This document shows, piece by piece, positions 1 to 5,010 of a DNA stretch of 6,114 nucleotides. This DNA comes from Candidatus Nomurabacteria bacterium. GTDB lineage: Bacteria; Patescibacteriota; Minisyncoccia; Phycocordibacterales; UBA9973. How positions within the stretch are numbered: position 1 is the first letter of the stretch; each line of letters opens with the position of its first letter. The notes under the pieces were generated by a model that was not told the DNA's origin, searched no databases, and saw only the letters and a list, made by a program, of their open reading frames with translations. Position numbers and translations under genes: made by a program. Where the stretch lies: NCBI GenBank assembly GCA_943356395.1, contig CALRFC010000041.1:1-6114 (forward strand), in the 5' to 3' direction.

Positions 1-1
1 T

Positions 2-763
2 CTTCCGTATACGCTTTCCGTTTCCCGAACCCAGTCGCAAGACACTGAATTTTCCGCTTCTCTTTCCGGAATCCTGCCGAACACGACCTATTATTTCCGC
101 GCGTGCGGACAGAATAGCTACGGGCAGAATTGCGGCATCACCTATTACATAACGACGCCGTCCGGCCCGCCGGTCGCGACGACGCACTCGGGCCCGTCCG
201 GCAGTACGACATACATTTATACCGGAAGCTCCGGAACAAGCTCTTCGCAAGGACTGATGACGCTCTCGATCGACAGCCATTATGAAACCGTCTACGCGGG
301 CGACATTGTCGACTACACGATCACCTACAAAAATATCAGCGGAAAAACGCTTCAGAACGGAATCCTGCGCGTAACGATTCCTGACGGCATCGAATTCCAA
401 AAGACGAGCGCAGGCGCGTACCAGAAGAGCGACAGGACGGTGACGATTCCGATCGGCACGATCGTGCCGAAACAGACCGGAATATATTCGATCGAAGGAA
501 AAGTCGGGTCGTTCGGCTCGAAGAATCAATTGACCGCGACCGCGCGCTTGGTCTTCACAAACACGAATGGCGCGCAGGAAGAAGCGATCGCGTATGAATG
601 GAACACGGTCGCCGGTACGAGCGGCAATCCGCTCTCCGGTCTCGCGATATTCTCGGGCGCGGGATTCCTGCCGTCGACGCTCGGCGGATGGATCATTCTT
701 CTCGTCATCATCTTCCTCGTCATCTTTTTCGCGAGAAAGATTTATCTCTCAAAAAAATATTGA
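2..763 (+). CDS. C-terminal part of a cell-surface protein: Fn3-like end, DUF11-like domain, C-terminal membrane anchor (5' partial)
   Basis: The frame is open from base 2 and ends in TGA at 761-763, giving 253 residues of a longer protein. The ATG at 257 is internal (residue 86), because coding-like sequence continues upstream without a stop. Residues 1-58 resemble the end of a fibronectin type III domain (LSGILPNTTYYFRACG, the usual L-x-P-x-T-x-Y-x-F/Y-R pattern). A Ser/Gly/Thr-rich linker covers about 59-85. Residues about 86-205 form a beta-rich DUF11-like domain, with VDYTITYKNISG (YxxxxxN) and LRVTIPDGIEF as its typical strands. A hydrophobic helix (about 228-244, WIILLVIIFLVIFF) is followed by a basic tail RKIYLSKKY, which fits a single C-terminal anchor with the body outside the cell. 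The role is probably structural or adhesive at the envelope. Ligand, full length and signal peptide lie outside the window. The domain call is by eye; the anchor is clear. Confidence 0.85.
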   Translation, partial: LPYTLSVSRTQSQDTEFSASLSGILPNTTYYFRACGQNSYGQNCGITYYITTPSGPPVATTHSGPSGSTTYIYTGSSGTSSSQGLMTLSIDSHYETVYAGDIVDYTITYKNISGKTLQNGILRVTIPDGIEFQKTSAGAYQKSDRTVTIPIGTIVPKQTGIYSIEGKVGSFGSKNQLTATARLVFTNTNGAQEEAIAYEWNTVAGTSGNPLSGLAIFSGAGFLPSTLGGWIILLVIIFLVIFFARKIYLSKKY

Positions 764-766
764 GAA

Positions 767-808
767 TGAGTGAGAAGTATGAAGGGAAAAGGGGACAGTG
801 AAAATACA
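767..808 (+). repeat. Degenerate 7-nt-period purine tract, copy A, upstream of a terminator
   Basis: Just after the surface-protein stop, the sequence can be cut into six consecutive 7-mers of similar form, such as TGAGTGA, GAAGTAT and ACAGTGA (795-801). The approximate consensus is (A/G)AAG(G/T)GA. It is almost entirely purine with scattered T. Positions 766-804 align without gaps to 4933-4971 with 31 of 39 identities, so this is a repeated element. The same strand contains an 11-codon shadow reading frame (766-801), but copy B has an in-frame stop after four codons, so coding is unlikely. Its role is unknown; in the transcript it would be a purine-rich 3' UTR leading into the hairpin. Confidence 0.65.
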
Positions 809-810
809 GA

Positions 811-837
811 AAAATCCCGCACGATGTGCGGGATTTT
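811..837. terminator. Bidirectional intrinsic terminator between convergent genes
   Basis: This is a perfect 12-bp inverted repeat: AAAATCCCGCAC at 811-822 and GTGCGGGATTTT at 826-837, with a 3-nt loop. The GC-rich core is flanked by A and T runs, so it reads as stem plus U-tract on both strands. It lies between the stop of the surface protein (763) and the stop of the minus-strand gene (858), and can end both convergent transcripts. Confidence 0.9.
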
Positions 838-857
838 GAATATGAAAGAAGGGAGAA

Positions 858-1265
858 TCAGACCGGATCACCGGTGCTAGGATTTTCATCTGCCATCATG
901 GGAACAGATTCTGCTGTTTCGTTTTTGTTTTCGGGAAACAGGATTTCGGAGATTTTCAGGCGTCCCGGATAGCCGTTCCATATGATGCTTGAGCTCTTTT
1001 TTTCCTCAAGATTTTTTTCTACTACAAAAACAGGGGATTCTGCCATGGGTTGGAGCAAGTGTCCGTAAAATTCGCGTTCCTCCGGCTCGCAGATGAGAAT
1101 CGGGATCGTTCTTTGGGTGTGATGTTTGTCGTTGCTCAACACTGAAATTATAAAAGATTCGGTGTTTTTCGCGTGCACTATCGCGCTCGGATTTTCCTGA
1201 AAAAATCTTTTCAGCTCTTTGATCGAGGATTCTTGTCCTTCTTGGAGATTTGTTTCTTCGTTCAT
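858..1265 (-). CDS. Small acidic hypothetical protein, 135 aa
   Basis: I do not recognise a family. The proposed start is the ATG at 1265-1263 (MNEETNLQEG). The frame also extends to an ATG at 1328, but those 21 residues come from an AT-rich stretch that contains a consensus -35 and probable -10, so the shorter form is preferred. The protein is hydrophilic, with no signal peptide or membrane helix. Residues about 12-24 look helical (ESSIKELKRFFQE), and 25-110 alternate short beta-like strands (SAIVHAK, SFIISVLSN, TIPILICEP, SPVFVVE, RLKISEILF), suggesting a compact cytoplasmic alpha/beta domain. The tail after about 112 is rich in E, N, S and T and looks disordered. It stands alone, divergent from pnp and convergent with the surface protein. 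Sampled lines are 37-52% GC, below the adjacent pnp, which may mean weak codon selection or different ancestry. No Shine-Dalgarno precedes the start. Confidence 0.7.
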   Translation of the reverse strand: MNEETNLQEGQESSIKELKRFFQENPSAIVHAKNTESFIISVLSNDKHHTQRTIPILICEPEEREFYGHLLQPMAESPVFVVEKNLEEKKSSSIIWNGYPGRLKISEILFPENKNETAESVPMMADENPSTGDPV

Positions 1266-1299
1266 ATATTTTATTTTTAATTGTGAGATGTTTAGATGA

Positions 1300-1328
1300 A
1301 ATCTATAAAAAATTGAGGTTCGTGTCAA
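1300..1328 (-). promoter_or_regulatory. Probable sigma70-type promoter of the minus-strand hypothetical gene
   Basis: On the minus strand, an exact TTGACA -35 (1328-1323) is followed after 17 nt by TAGATT (1305-1300, 4 of 6 to TATAAT). An alternative -10, TATAGA at 1307-1302, leaves a 15-nt spacer. The start point would fall near 1293, giving a leader of roughly 28 nt before the ATG at 1265. The consensus -35 and its position are the main support. Confidence 0.5.
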
Positions 1329-1341
1329 GCTGTGCTATGCT
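1313..1341 (+). promoter_or_regulatory. Candidate pnp promoter P1 (extended -10)
   Basis: TTGAGG (1313-1318, 4 of 6 to TTGACA), a 17-nt spacer, then TATGCT (1336-1341) with an extended TGC just before it. The string TGTGCTATG here is identical to the one in the promoter of the DksA-like gene (4547-4554 region). The element overlaps the opposing promoter at 1300-1328, so the two could compete for polymerase. The transcript would carry a leader of about 117 nt. Confidence 0.4.
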
Positions 1342-1376
1342 TGGCTAGAATCCATCTTTTCGATATGGGTTCAGAT

Positions 1377-1382
1377 TATAAA
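1377..1382 (+). promoter_or_regulatory. Candidate pnp promoter P2: -10 box TATAAA
   Basis: TATAAA matches TATAAT in 5 of 6 positions. With the 6-nt gap seen at other genes in this window, transcription would begin at about 1389-1390, exactly at the base of the long leader hairpin, so the mRNA would start with a paired 5' end. No good -35 lies 16-18 nt upstream, which keeps confidence low. P1 and P2 may both be used. Confidence 0.35.
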
Positions 1383-1389
1383 TAGTCGT

Positions 1390-1456
1390 GCGCAGTCCAC
1401 GGACAGGTAGTAGTGTTCCCGATAGCAGGAACAATACTAAAGTCTCTGGATTGCGC
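1390..1456 (+). promoter_or_regulatory. Long imperfect hairpin in the pnp 5' leader
   Basis: The basal stem pairs 1390-1399 (GCGCAGUCCA) with 1447-1456 (UGGAUUGCGC): 10 consecutive pairs with one G·U. After a single C·C mismatch (1400/1446), 1401-1404 pair with 1442-1445 (one G·U). An internal loop follows. The apical stem pairs 1411-1414 with 1436-1439 and 1415-1419 with 1428-1432, with a 3-nt bulge (1433-1435) and an 8-nt loop (1420-1427). The structure ends 8 nt before the pnp ATG, within a ribosome footprint, so it could limit initiation until opened or cut. In E. coli, the pnp leader folds into a long duplex that RNase III cuts and PNPase then removes, giving autoregulation; a parallel mechanism here is inference. 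It has no run of T after the stem, so it is not a terminator. Confidence 0.7.
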
Positions 1457-1464
1457 TCCATAGT

Positions 1465-3600
1465 ATGAAAATAAAAGAATACGAGCTTCTGGTCGGCGGG
1501 AAAAAAATCACTGCGGTCTTTTCCGATTTGGCGGAACAAGCGCAGGGATCGGTCATGCTCAAGTGCGACGACACGGTCGTCCTCGCGACGGCCTGCATGT
1601 CGAAAGACGGTAAAGATAATCGCGGGTTCTTCAATCTGACGGTCGAATATCTGGAAAAATTCTATGCGAGCGGGGGAATCTTGGGAAGTCAATTCATGCG
1701 CCGCGAAGGACGGCCGTCGGATAAGGCGATTCTTTCTTCGCGCGTCATCGATCGCACGATCCGTCCGCTCTTTCCGCATCACATAAAGAACGCGGTGCAG
1801 GTGATCACGACCGTCCTCGCCGTCGGCAAATCCGATCCGACGATCCTTGCGGTGAACGCGGCGTCGCTTTCGATCGCCGTCTCGCCGATCCCGTGGGGAG
1901 GCCCCGTGGGCGCCGTGCATGTCGGACGCAATTTCAACGAGACGGAACTTTCGACGAATCTTTACACGACGCCATCCGGCGAGCCATCATACGCAGTGGA
2001 TCTGACCGTTTGCGGACGAGACCGTACGATAAACATGATCGAAGCGATGACATTTGAGATTTCCGAAGACGAATTCGCGAAAGCGCTCGCGCTCGCCGAA
2101 GAAGAGATCACCGCGCTCGAAGCGTGGCAGAAAAAGATCGTCGAAGAAATCGGGAAGGAAAAACTGGATATGCCGGAGCCGAAGATTCCGGATGCGGTCA
2201 AAGAGCTTTTCGAGGCCGAGATCGCGCCGAAACTCCCTTCGATTTTCGGGAGCGAGAGCAAATCAAACATCCATGCGCTCGAAGATTCGTGGAAAAATCT
2301 TGTCGAAGAAAAATTCAAGGAGGATGAGCTTTCGCGCGCGGTCGCCGGAGACTATTTCGAAGAAAAGATAAACGATGTCGTGCACGAAGCCGCGCTCGCG
2401 CGAGACGAGCGCGTCGACGGGCGCGCACTCGACCAAGTCCGCGCGCTCGAGGCGCATGCCGGCGGGATTTCTCCGTCGCTCCACGGCTCCGGAATCTTTT
2501 ACCGCGGCGAGACGCATGTTCTTTCCGTCCTCACGCTCGGCGGGCCGGACGACGCGCACGCGTTGGACGGTATGGAAGTCAAAGGCAAGAAACGATTCAT
2601 GCACCACTACAATTTTCCTCCCTATTCCGTGGGCGAAACCGGACGCTTGGGCGGCATCAATCGCCGCGAAATGGGACACGGATTCCTCGCGGAAAAAGCC
2701 CTCTGGCCGATCATGCCGGACAAGCTCGATTTTCCGTACACGATGCGCGTCGTTTCCGAATCACTCTCGTCGAACGGCTCGACATCGCAAGCGTCCATCT
2801 GCGGATCGACGATCGCACTTTTGGACGGCGGCGTGCCGATCAAAGCGCCGGTCGCGGGCATCGCGATGGGGCTTATGCTTGCGCAAGGTCAAAATTCAAA
2901 TCTCAAAAGTAAAAATTATAAAATACTGACGGATATTCAGGGACCGGAGGATCATCACGGCGACATGGATTTCAAGATCGCCGGAACGAGAAACGGCATC
3001 ACCGCCGTCCAGCTCGACATCAAGGTTGACGGAGTGCCGAAAGAAATCCTCGTAGAAACGCTCTCCGCCGCGAAAAAAGCCCGCGAAGAGATTCTGGATG
3101 TTATCGAAAAAGAAATCGCGAAGCCGCGGGCGGAGCTTTCTCCGTCGGCTCCGCGCATCCTCGTGATCCGGATCAAGCCGGATCAAATCGGACTCGTGAT
3201 CGGCGGCGGCGGAAAGACCGTGAACGCGATCCGCGACAAGACCGGCGCCGAAATCACGATCGAAGACGACGGCACCGTGTATGTGACGGGCAAGAGTCCG
3301 GGCGCGGAACAAGCGCTCGAGATGATCAAAGACCTGACGAGAGAGATCGTGGTCGGAGAATCGTTCGAAGGCGAAGTGGTGAAGATCTTGGAAATCGGCG
3401 CGGTGGTAAAAATTACCGGCGCGGCGGACGGACTCGTGCACATTTCCGAGATCGCGCCATTCCGCGTCGCGCGCGTGACGGATTTCCTGAAAGAGGGGAT
3501 GAAAGTGCCGGTAAAAGTCGTTGCAGTAGATCCAGAACGCGGCCGCATTTCGCTCTCCATTAAAGCGGCGAAACCGGATCTTTTCAAGCCGAAAGCATAA
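1465..3600 (+). CDS. pnp: Polyribonucleotide nucleotidyltransferase (PNPase), full length
   Basis: This 711-aa protein degrades RNA 3' to 5' by phosphorolysis, releasing nucleoside diphosphates, as a cytoplasmic homotrimer. The domain order is complete: first RNase PH core (about 10-145), with the RNA-contacting F77-M-R79-R80 loop followed by EGRPSD; helical linker (about 200-310); second RNase PH core (about 318-545); KH (about 562-612); S1 (about 630-700). The catalytic core is intact: SNGSTSQAS (436-444) for phosphate, and EDHHGDMDFK with D496, D502 and K504, matching E. coli D486, D492 and K494. Two oddities: an 8-residue insertion around 473-486 compared with E. coli from memory, and a KH loop reading IGGGGK (579-584) instead of the usual GKGG. 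The ATG at 1465 fits the family's N-terminus (MKIKEYELLVGGKK); it lacks a Shine-Dalgarno. rpsO, the common upstream partner, is absent. The membrane-protein gene begins 18 nt downstream. Confidence 0.97.
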   Translation: MKIKEYELLVGGKKITAVFSDLAEQAQGSVMLKCDDTVVLATACMSKDGKDNRGFFNLTVEYLEKFYASGGILGSQFMRREGRPSDKAILSSRVIDRTIRPLFPHHIKNAVQVITTVLAVGKSDPTILAVNAASLSIAVSPIPWGGPVGAVHVGRNFNETELSTNLYTTPSGEPSYAVDLTVCGRDRTINMIEAMTFEISEDEFAKALALAEEEITALEAWQKKIVEEIGKEKLDMPEPKIPDAVKELFEAEIAPKLPSIFGSESKSNIHALEDSWKNLVEEKFKEDELSRAVAGDYFEEKINDVVHEAALARDERVDGRALDQVRALEAHAGGISPSLHGSGIFYRGETHVLSVLTLGGPDDAHALDGMEVKGKKRFMHHYNFPPYSVGETGRLGGINRREMGHGFLAEKALWPIMPDKLDFPYTMRVVSESLSSNGSTSQASICGSTIALLDGGVPIKAPVAGIAMGLMLAQGQNSNLKSKNYKILTDIQGPEDHHGDMDFKIAGTRNGITAVQLDIKVDGVPKEILVETLSAAKKAREEILDVIEKEIAKPRAELSPSAPRILVIRIKPDQIGLVIGGGGKTVNAIRDKTGAEITIEDDGTVYVTGKSPGAEQALEMIKDLTREIVVGESFEGEVVKILEIGAVVKITGAADGLVHISEIAPFRVARVTDFLKEGMKVPVKVVAVDPERGRISLSIKAAKPDLFKPKA
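2889..2923 (+). repeat. AT-rich 7-nt-period tract inside the pnp reading frame
   Basis: Five consecutive 7-mers of the type TCAAAAT (2889-2895), TCAAATC and TCAAAAG run through this stretch. Bases 2890-2925 contain only 5 G/C in 36, against a GC-rich gene on both sides. It encodes a polar peptide rich in N, S and K (residues 474-486) exactly where PNPase is about 8 residues longer than E. coli PNPase. The frame is kept and the catalytic segment resumes at once (ILTDIQGPEDH). It most likely encodes a surface loop added by, or evolving as, low-complexity repeat. Confidence 0.6.
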
Positions 3601-3603
3601 GTG

Positions 3604-3612
3604 TGTTAAACT
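3604..3612 (+). promoter_or_regulatory. Candidate leaderless promoter of the membrane-protein gene
   Basis: An extended -10, TG-T-TAAACT (hexamer 3607-3612, 4 of 6 to TATAAT), lies just after the pnp stop. Six bases separate it from the ATG at 3619, so transcription would start at or next to the A of the start codon. The -35 is weak (TTCAAG at 3583-3588, inside pnp, 18-nt spacer). There is no Shine-Dalgarno in the 18-nt gap. Confidence 0.4.
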
Positions 3613-3618
3613 AAAAAA

Positions 3619-4515
3619 ATGGAAGAAAATAAGATTGAACCGGCAAGCAATCCTCCGGAAAAAAGATACTCCGGCGAGGAGATAAAGACGCTTCGGACCT
3701 ACGCCGGAGACATGGCGGATGCTATCCGCGAACAGCAGGGTTCGGTCATCAAGATCGCGGTCGCTGAAGAGCGGCGGCGCGAGAGCGAGCGCGCGGCTTT
3801 TTCTCCGACATCAAAAAAGAATCTGAAATTCATCGCGGGCGGAATCATTCTCGCGCTCCTTGCCGGCGGCATATTCTGGTACATAGCCGCGCACAAGAAC
3901 CAGAGCCCGAAAGTCGAAACGCCGAAATATGCGCCGACATCTCTTGTGCCTTCGGACGAAACGCAGATCATCAATATCGATTCGTTGGGCGGAGACACGC
4001 TCGCCAAAGCCGTCGTCTTGAAAGAAAAAATTCCTCTTGCCGACAAAAAAATCAGGAATATCGTCGTCGTGGAAGGGAGCGCGGGCGCGGAAAAAACGAT
4101 ACCCGCCGCGCGATTCCTTTCTCTCATCAATTCGAGCGCATCGCCATCCCTCCTTCGGAGCATGGATCCGGATTTCATGCTGGGCGTCTATGAGAATGCG
4201 GGAAATCCGTCGCCGTTCGCCGTTTTCAAGATCAATTCATACGAACAAGCGTTCATCGGGATGCTCGCGTGGGAACGAAAACTTTTCGACGATTGGAATG
4301 CGCCGTTTTCCATGAGTATCGGGCCGGACGACGCATATCTCTTTTCATCGCACTTCATCGATACCATCATAGAAAACAGGGACGGCCGCGTGCTTTTGGA
4401 CAAGAACAACAAGATGGCGCTCGGCTATGTTTATATGAATACGAGCACGCTCGTGATCGCGACGAACGAAGAGACCATGCGCGCGCTCATCGGTCTTTTC
4501 GACCACGGCAAGTAG
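3619..4515 (+). CDS. Single-pass membrane protein of unknown function, 298 aa
   Basis: I cannot name the family. Residues 1-70 are a charged cytoplasmic part holding EIKTLRTYAGDMADAIREQQ and IKIAVAEERRRESE, amphipathic stretches of a kind I recall from Parcubacteria hypothetical proteins (unchecked). A single membrane helix spans about 71-91 (FIAGGIILALLAGGIFWYIAA), preceded by KKNLK and followed by HK, so N-in/C-out is likely. After a Pro-rich linker (95-112), residues about 115-298 form a soluble extracytoplasmic domain of mixed alpha/beta character (for example NIVVVEGSA, FAVFKINSYEQAFIGMLAWER, MALGYVYMNTSTLVIATNEETMRALI). No catalytic motif, lipobox or cysteine is seen. It starts 18 nt after pnp and ends 47 nt before the DksA-like gene with no terminator on either side, so read-through from pnp is possible as well as its own promoter. 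Confidence 0.85.
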   Translation: MEENKIEPASNPPEKRYSGEEIKTLRTYAGDMADAIREQQGSVIKIAVAEERRRESERAAFSPTSKKNLKFIAGGIILALLAGGIFWYIAAHKNQSPKVETPKYAPTSLVPSDETQIINIDSLGGDTLAKAVVLKEKIPLADKKIRNIVVVEGSAGAEKTIPAARFLSLINSSASPSLLRSMDPDFMLGVYENAGNPSPFAVFKINSYEQAFIGMLAWERKLFDDWNAPFSMSIGPDDAYLFSSHFIDTIIENRDGRVLLDKNNKMALGYVYMNTSTLVIATNEETMRALIGLFDHGK

Positions 4516-4528
4516 ATCAATCTCCGCA

Positions 4529-4556
4529 TTGCTGTATATTTAAACTGTGCTATGAT
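4529..4556 (+). promoter_or_regulatory. Probable leaderless promoter of the TraR/DksA-like gene
   Basis: TTGCTG (4529-4534), a 16-nt spacer, then TATGAT (4551-4556, 5 of 6 to TATAAT) with an extended TGC immediately before it. The gap to the ATG at 4563 is 6 nt, so the mRNA should begin at or next to the start codon. No Shine-Dalgarno fits in the gap. This is the best of the candidate promoters on the plus strand. Confidence 0.6.
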
Positions 4557-4562
4557 ACCGCT

Positions 4563-4931
4563 ATGTCAATCGATACAAAACAAAAATCTGCGTTCAAGGA
4601 AAAGCTAGAAGGCGAGAAGAAGACTTTGCTTGAGGAATTGGGCGCGCTCGGAAAAAGGAATCCGACGACGAACGACTGGGACGCGATTCCGGAAGAGAAC
4701 ACATTCGATTCGGATGAGAACGATCGCGCCGACCGTGCGGAACAATTCGAGCTCGACACATCTATCGTCCGCACGCTCGAAAGCAAATTGAATTCTGTCG
4801 AAGCGGCGCTCAAAAAGCTCGAGGAAAGCCCCGAAAAATTCGGACTCTGCGAAGTCTGCGGAAAAGAGATCGAGAGCAAGCGCCTCGAGGCGAACGCTTC
4901 GGCGACGACATGCATAGAGCATATGAAGTAG
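4563..4931 (+). CDS. TraR/DksA-family zinc-finger protein, 122 aa
   Basis: Family members enter the RNA polymerase secondary channel and change promoter output, often together with ppGpp. Residues about 5-30 and 56-90 are charged heptad-like helices forming the coiled coil. The turn contains D51-E-N-D54-R-A56, the same D-x-x-D-x-A pattern as the E. coli DksA tip (D71, D74, A76), so the polymerase-contacting tip appears intact. The zinc finger is C96-x2-C99-x17-C117-x2-H120: the spacing equals that of DksA, but the fourth ligand is His. E. coli DksA is 151 aa; this protein lacks the C-terminal helix, ending two residues after the His (MK). The start at 4563 gives the family-like N-terminus; a longer frame from 4269 overlaps the upstream gene and is rejected. 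The gene is last before the 4972-5003 terminator. Whether it answers to ppGpp cannot be told from sequence. Confidence 0.9.
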   Translation: MSIDTKQKSAFKEKLEGEKKTLLEELGALGKRNPTTNDWDAIPEENTFDSDENDRADRAEQFELDTSIVRTLESKLNSVEAALKKLEESPEKFGLCEVCGKEIESKRLEANASATTCIEHMK

Positions 4932-4933
4932 GA

Positions 4934-4975
4934 TGAGTGGGAAGTAAAAAGCGGAAAGGGAACAGGGAGAAAAAA
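4934..4975 (+). repeat. Degenerate 7-nt-period purine tract, copy B, upstream of a terminator
   Basis: Starting right after the stop of the DksA-like gene, six consecutive 7-mers occur, among them TGAGTGG, GAAGTAA and ACAGGGA (4962-4968). It is the partner of copy A: 4933-4971 matches 766-804 at 31 of 39 positions without gaps and in the same 7-nt phase. Like copy A, it runs straight into an A-flanked terminator hairpin. Shared sequence after unrelated genes argues for a dispersed element and against chance. Confidence 0.65.
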
Positions 4976-5003
4976 ATCCAAAACGAATTCGTTTTGGATT
5001 TTT
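4972..5003. terminator. Perfect 32-bp palindrome, bidirectional intrinsic terminator
   Basis: Arms of 16 nt, AAAAATCCAAAACGAA (4972-4987) and TTCGTTTTGGATTTTT (4988-5003), pair completely; in RNA the middle would form a small loop. The T run at 4999-5003 supports termination on the plus strand, and the A run at 4972-4976 does the same for the minus strand. It ends the possible pnp-to-DksA transcript and separates it from comM. The outer AAAAATCC/GGATTTT boundary is shared with the terminator at 811-837. Confidence 0.85.
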
Positions 5004-5010
5004 AATTTGT

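Noticed and set aside
598..801. Overlapping plus-strand frame ending in MSEKYEGKRGQ, which covers copy A of the purine tract.
   Set aside because: Its start lies inside the surface-protein gene in another frame, and the equivalent part of copy B has a stop after four codons, so it is not a conserved peptide.
1266..1328. Longer N-terminus for the minus-strand hypothetical protein (start at 1328).
   Set aside because: The extra stretch is AT-rich, contains the TTGACA -35 and likely -10, and does not look like the rest of the protein.
1390..1460. Possible tRNA: a 7-bp acceptor-like stem (1390-1396 with 1450-1456), then T and CCA at 1458-1460, about 71 nt long.
   Set aside because: There is no T-loop GTTCRANNC before the 3' stem arm and no D or anticodon arm. 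The pairing continues inward as one rod, so it fits a single hairpin leader better.
2263..3587. Long minus-strand frames opposite pnp (for example 2896-3441 and 3183-3587).
   Set aside because: They are antisense shadows produced by strong codon bias in pnp; their translations show no coherent domain and pnp is clearly the real gene.
4269..4562. N-terminal extension of the DksA-like protein from an ATG at 4269.
   Set aside because: It overlaps the membrane-protein gene out of frame, reads as basic shadow sequence, and crosses a good promoter. The family N-terminus begins at 4563.
4972..5003. Operator or restriction-related palindrome (it contains GAATTC).
   Set aside because: The A-run/T-run flanks and the position after the DksA-like gene fit a terminator; a GAATTC at the centre follows from the palindrome and says nothing by itself.
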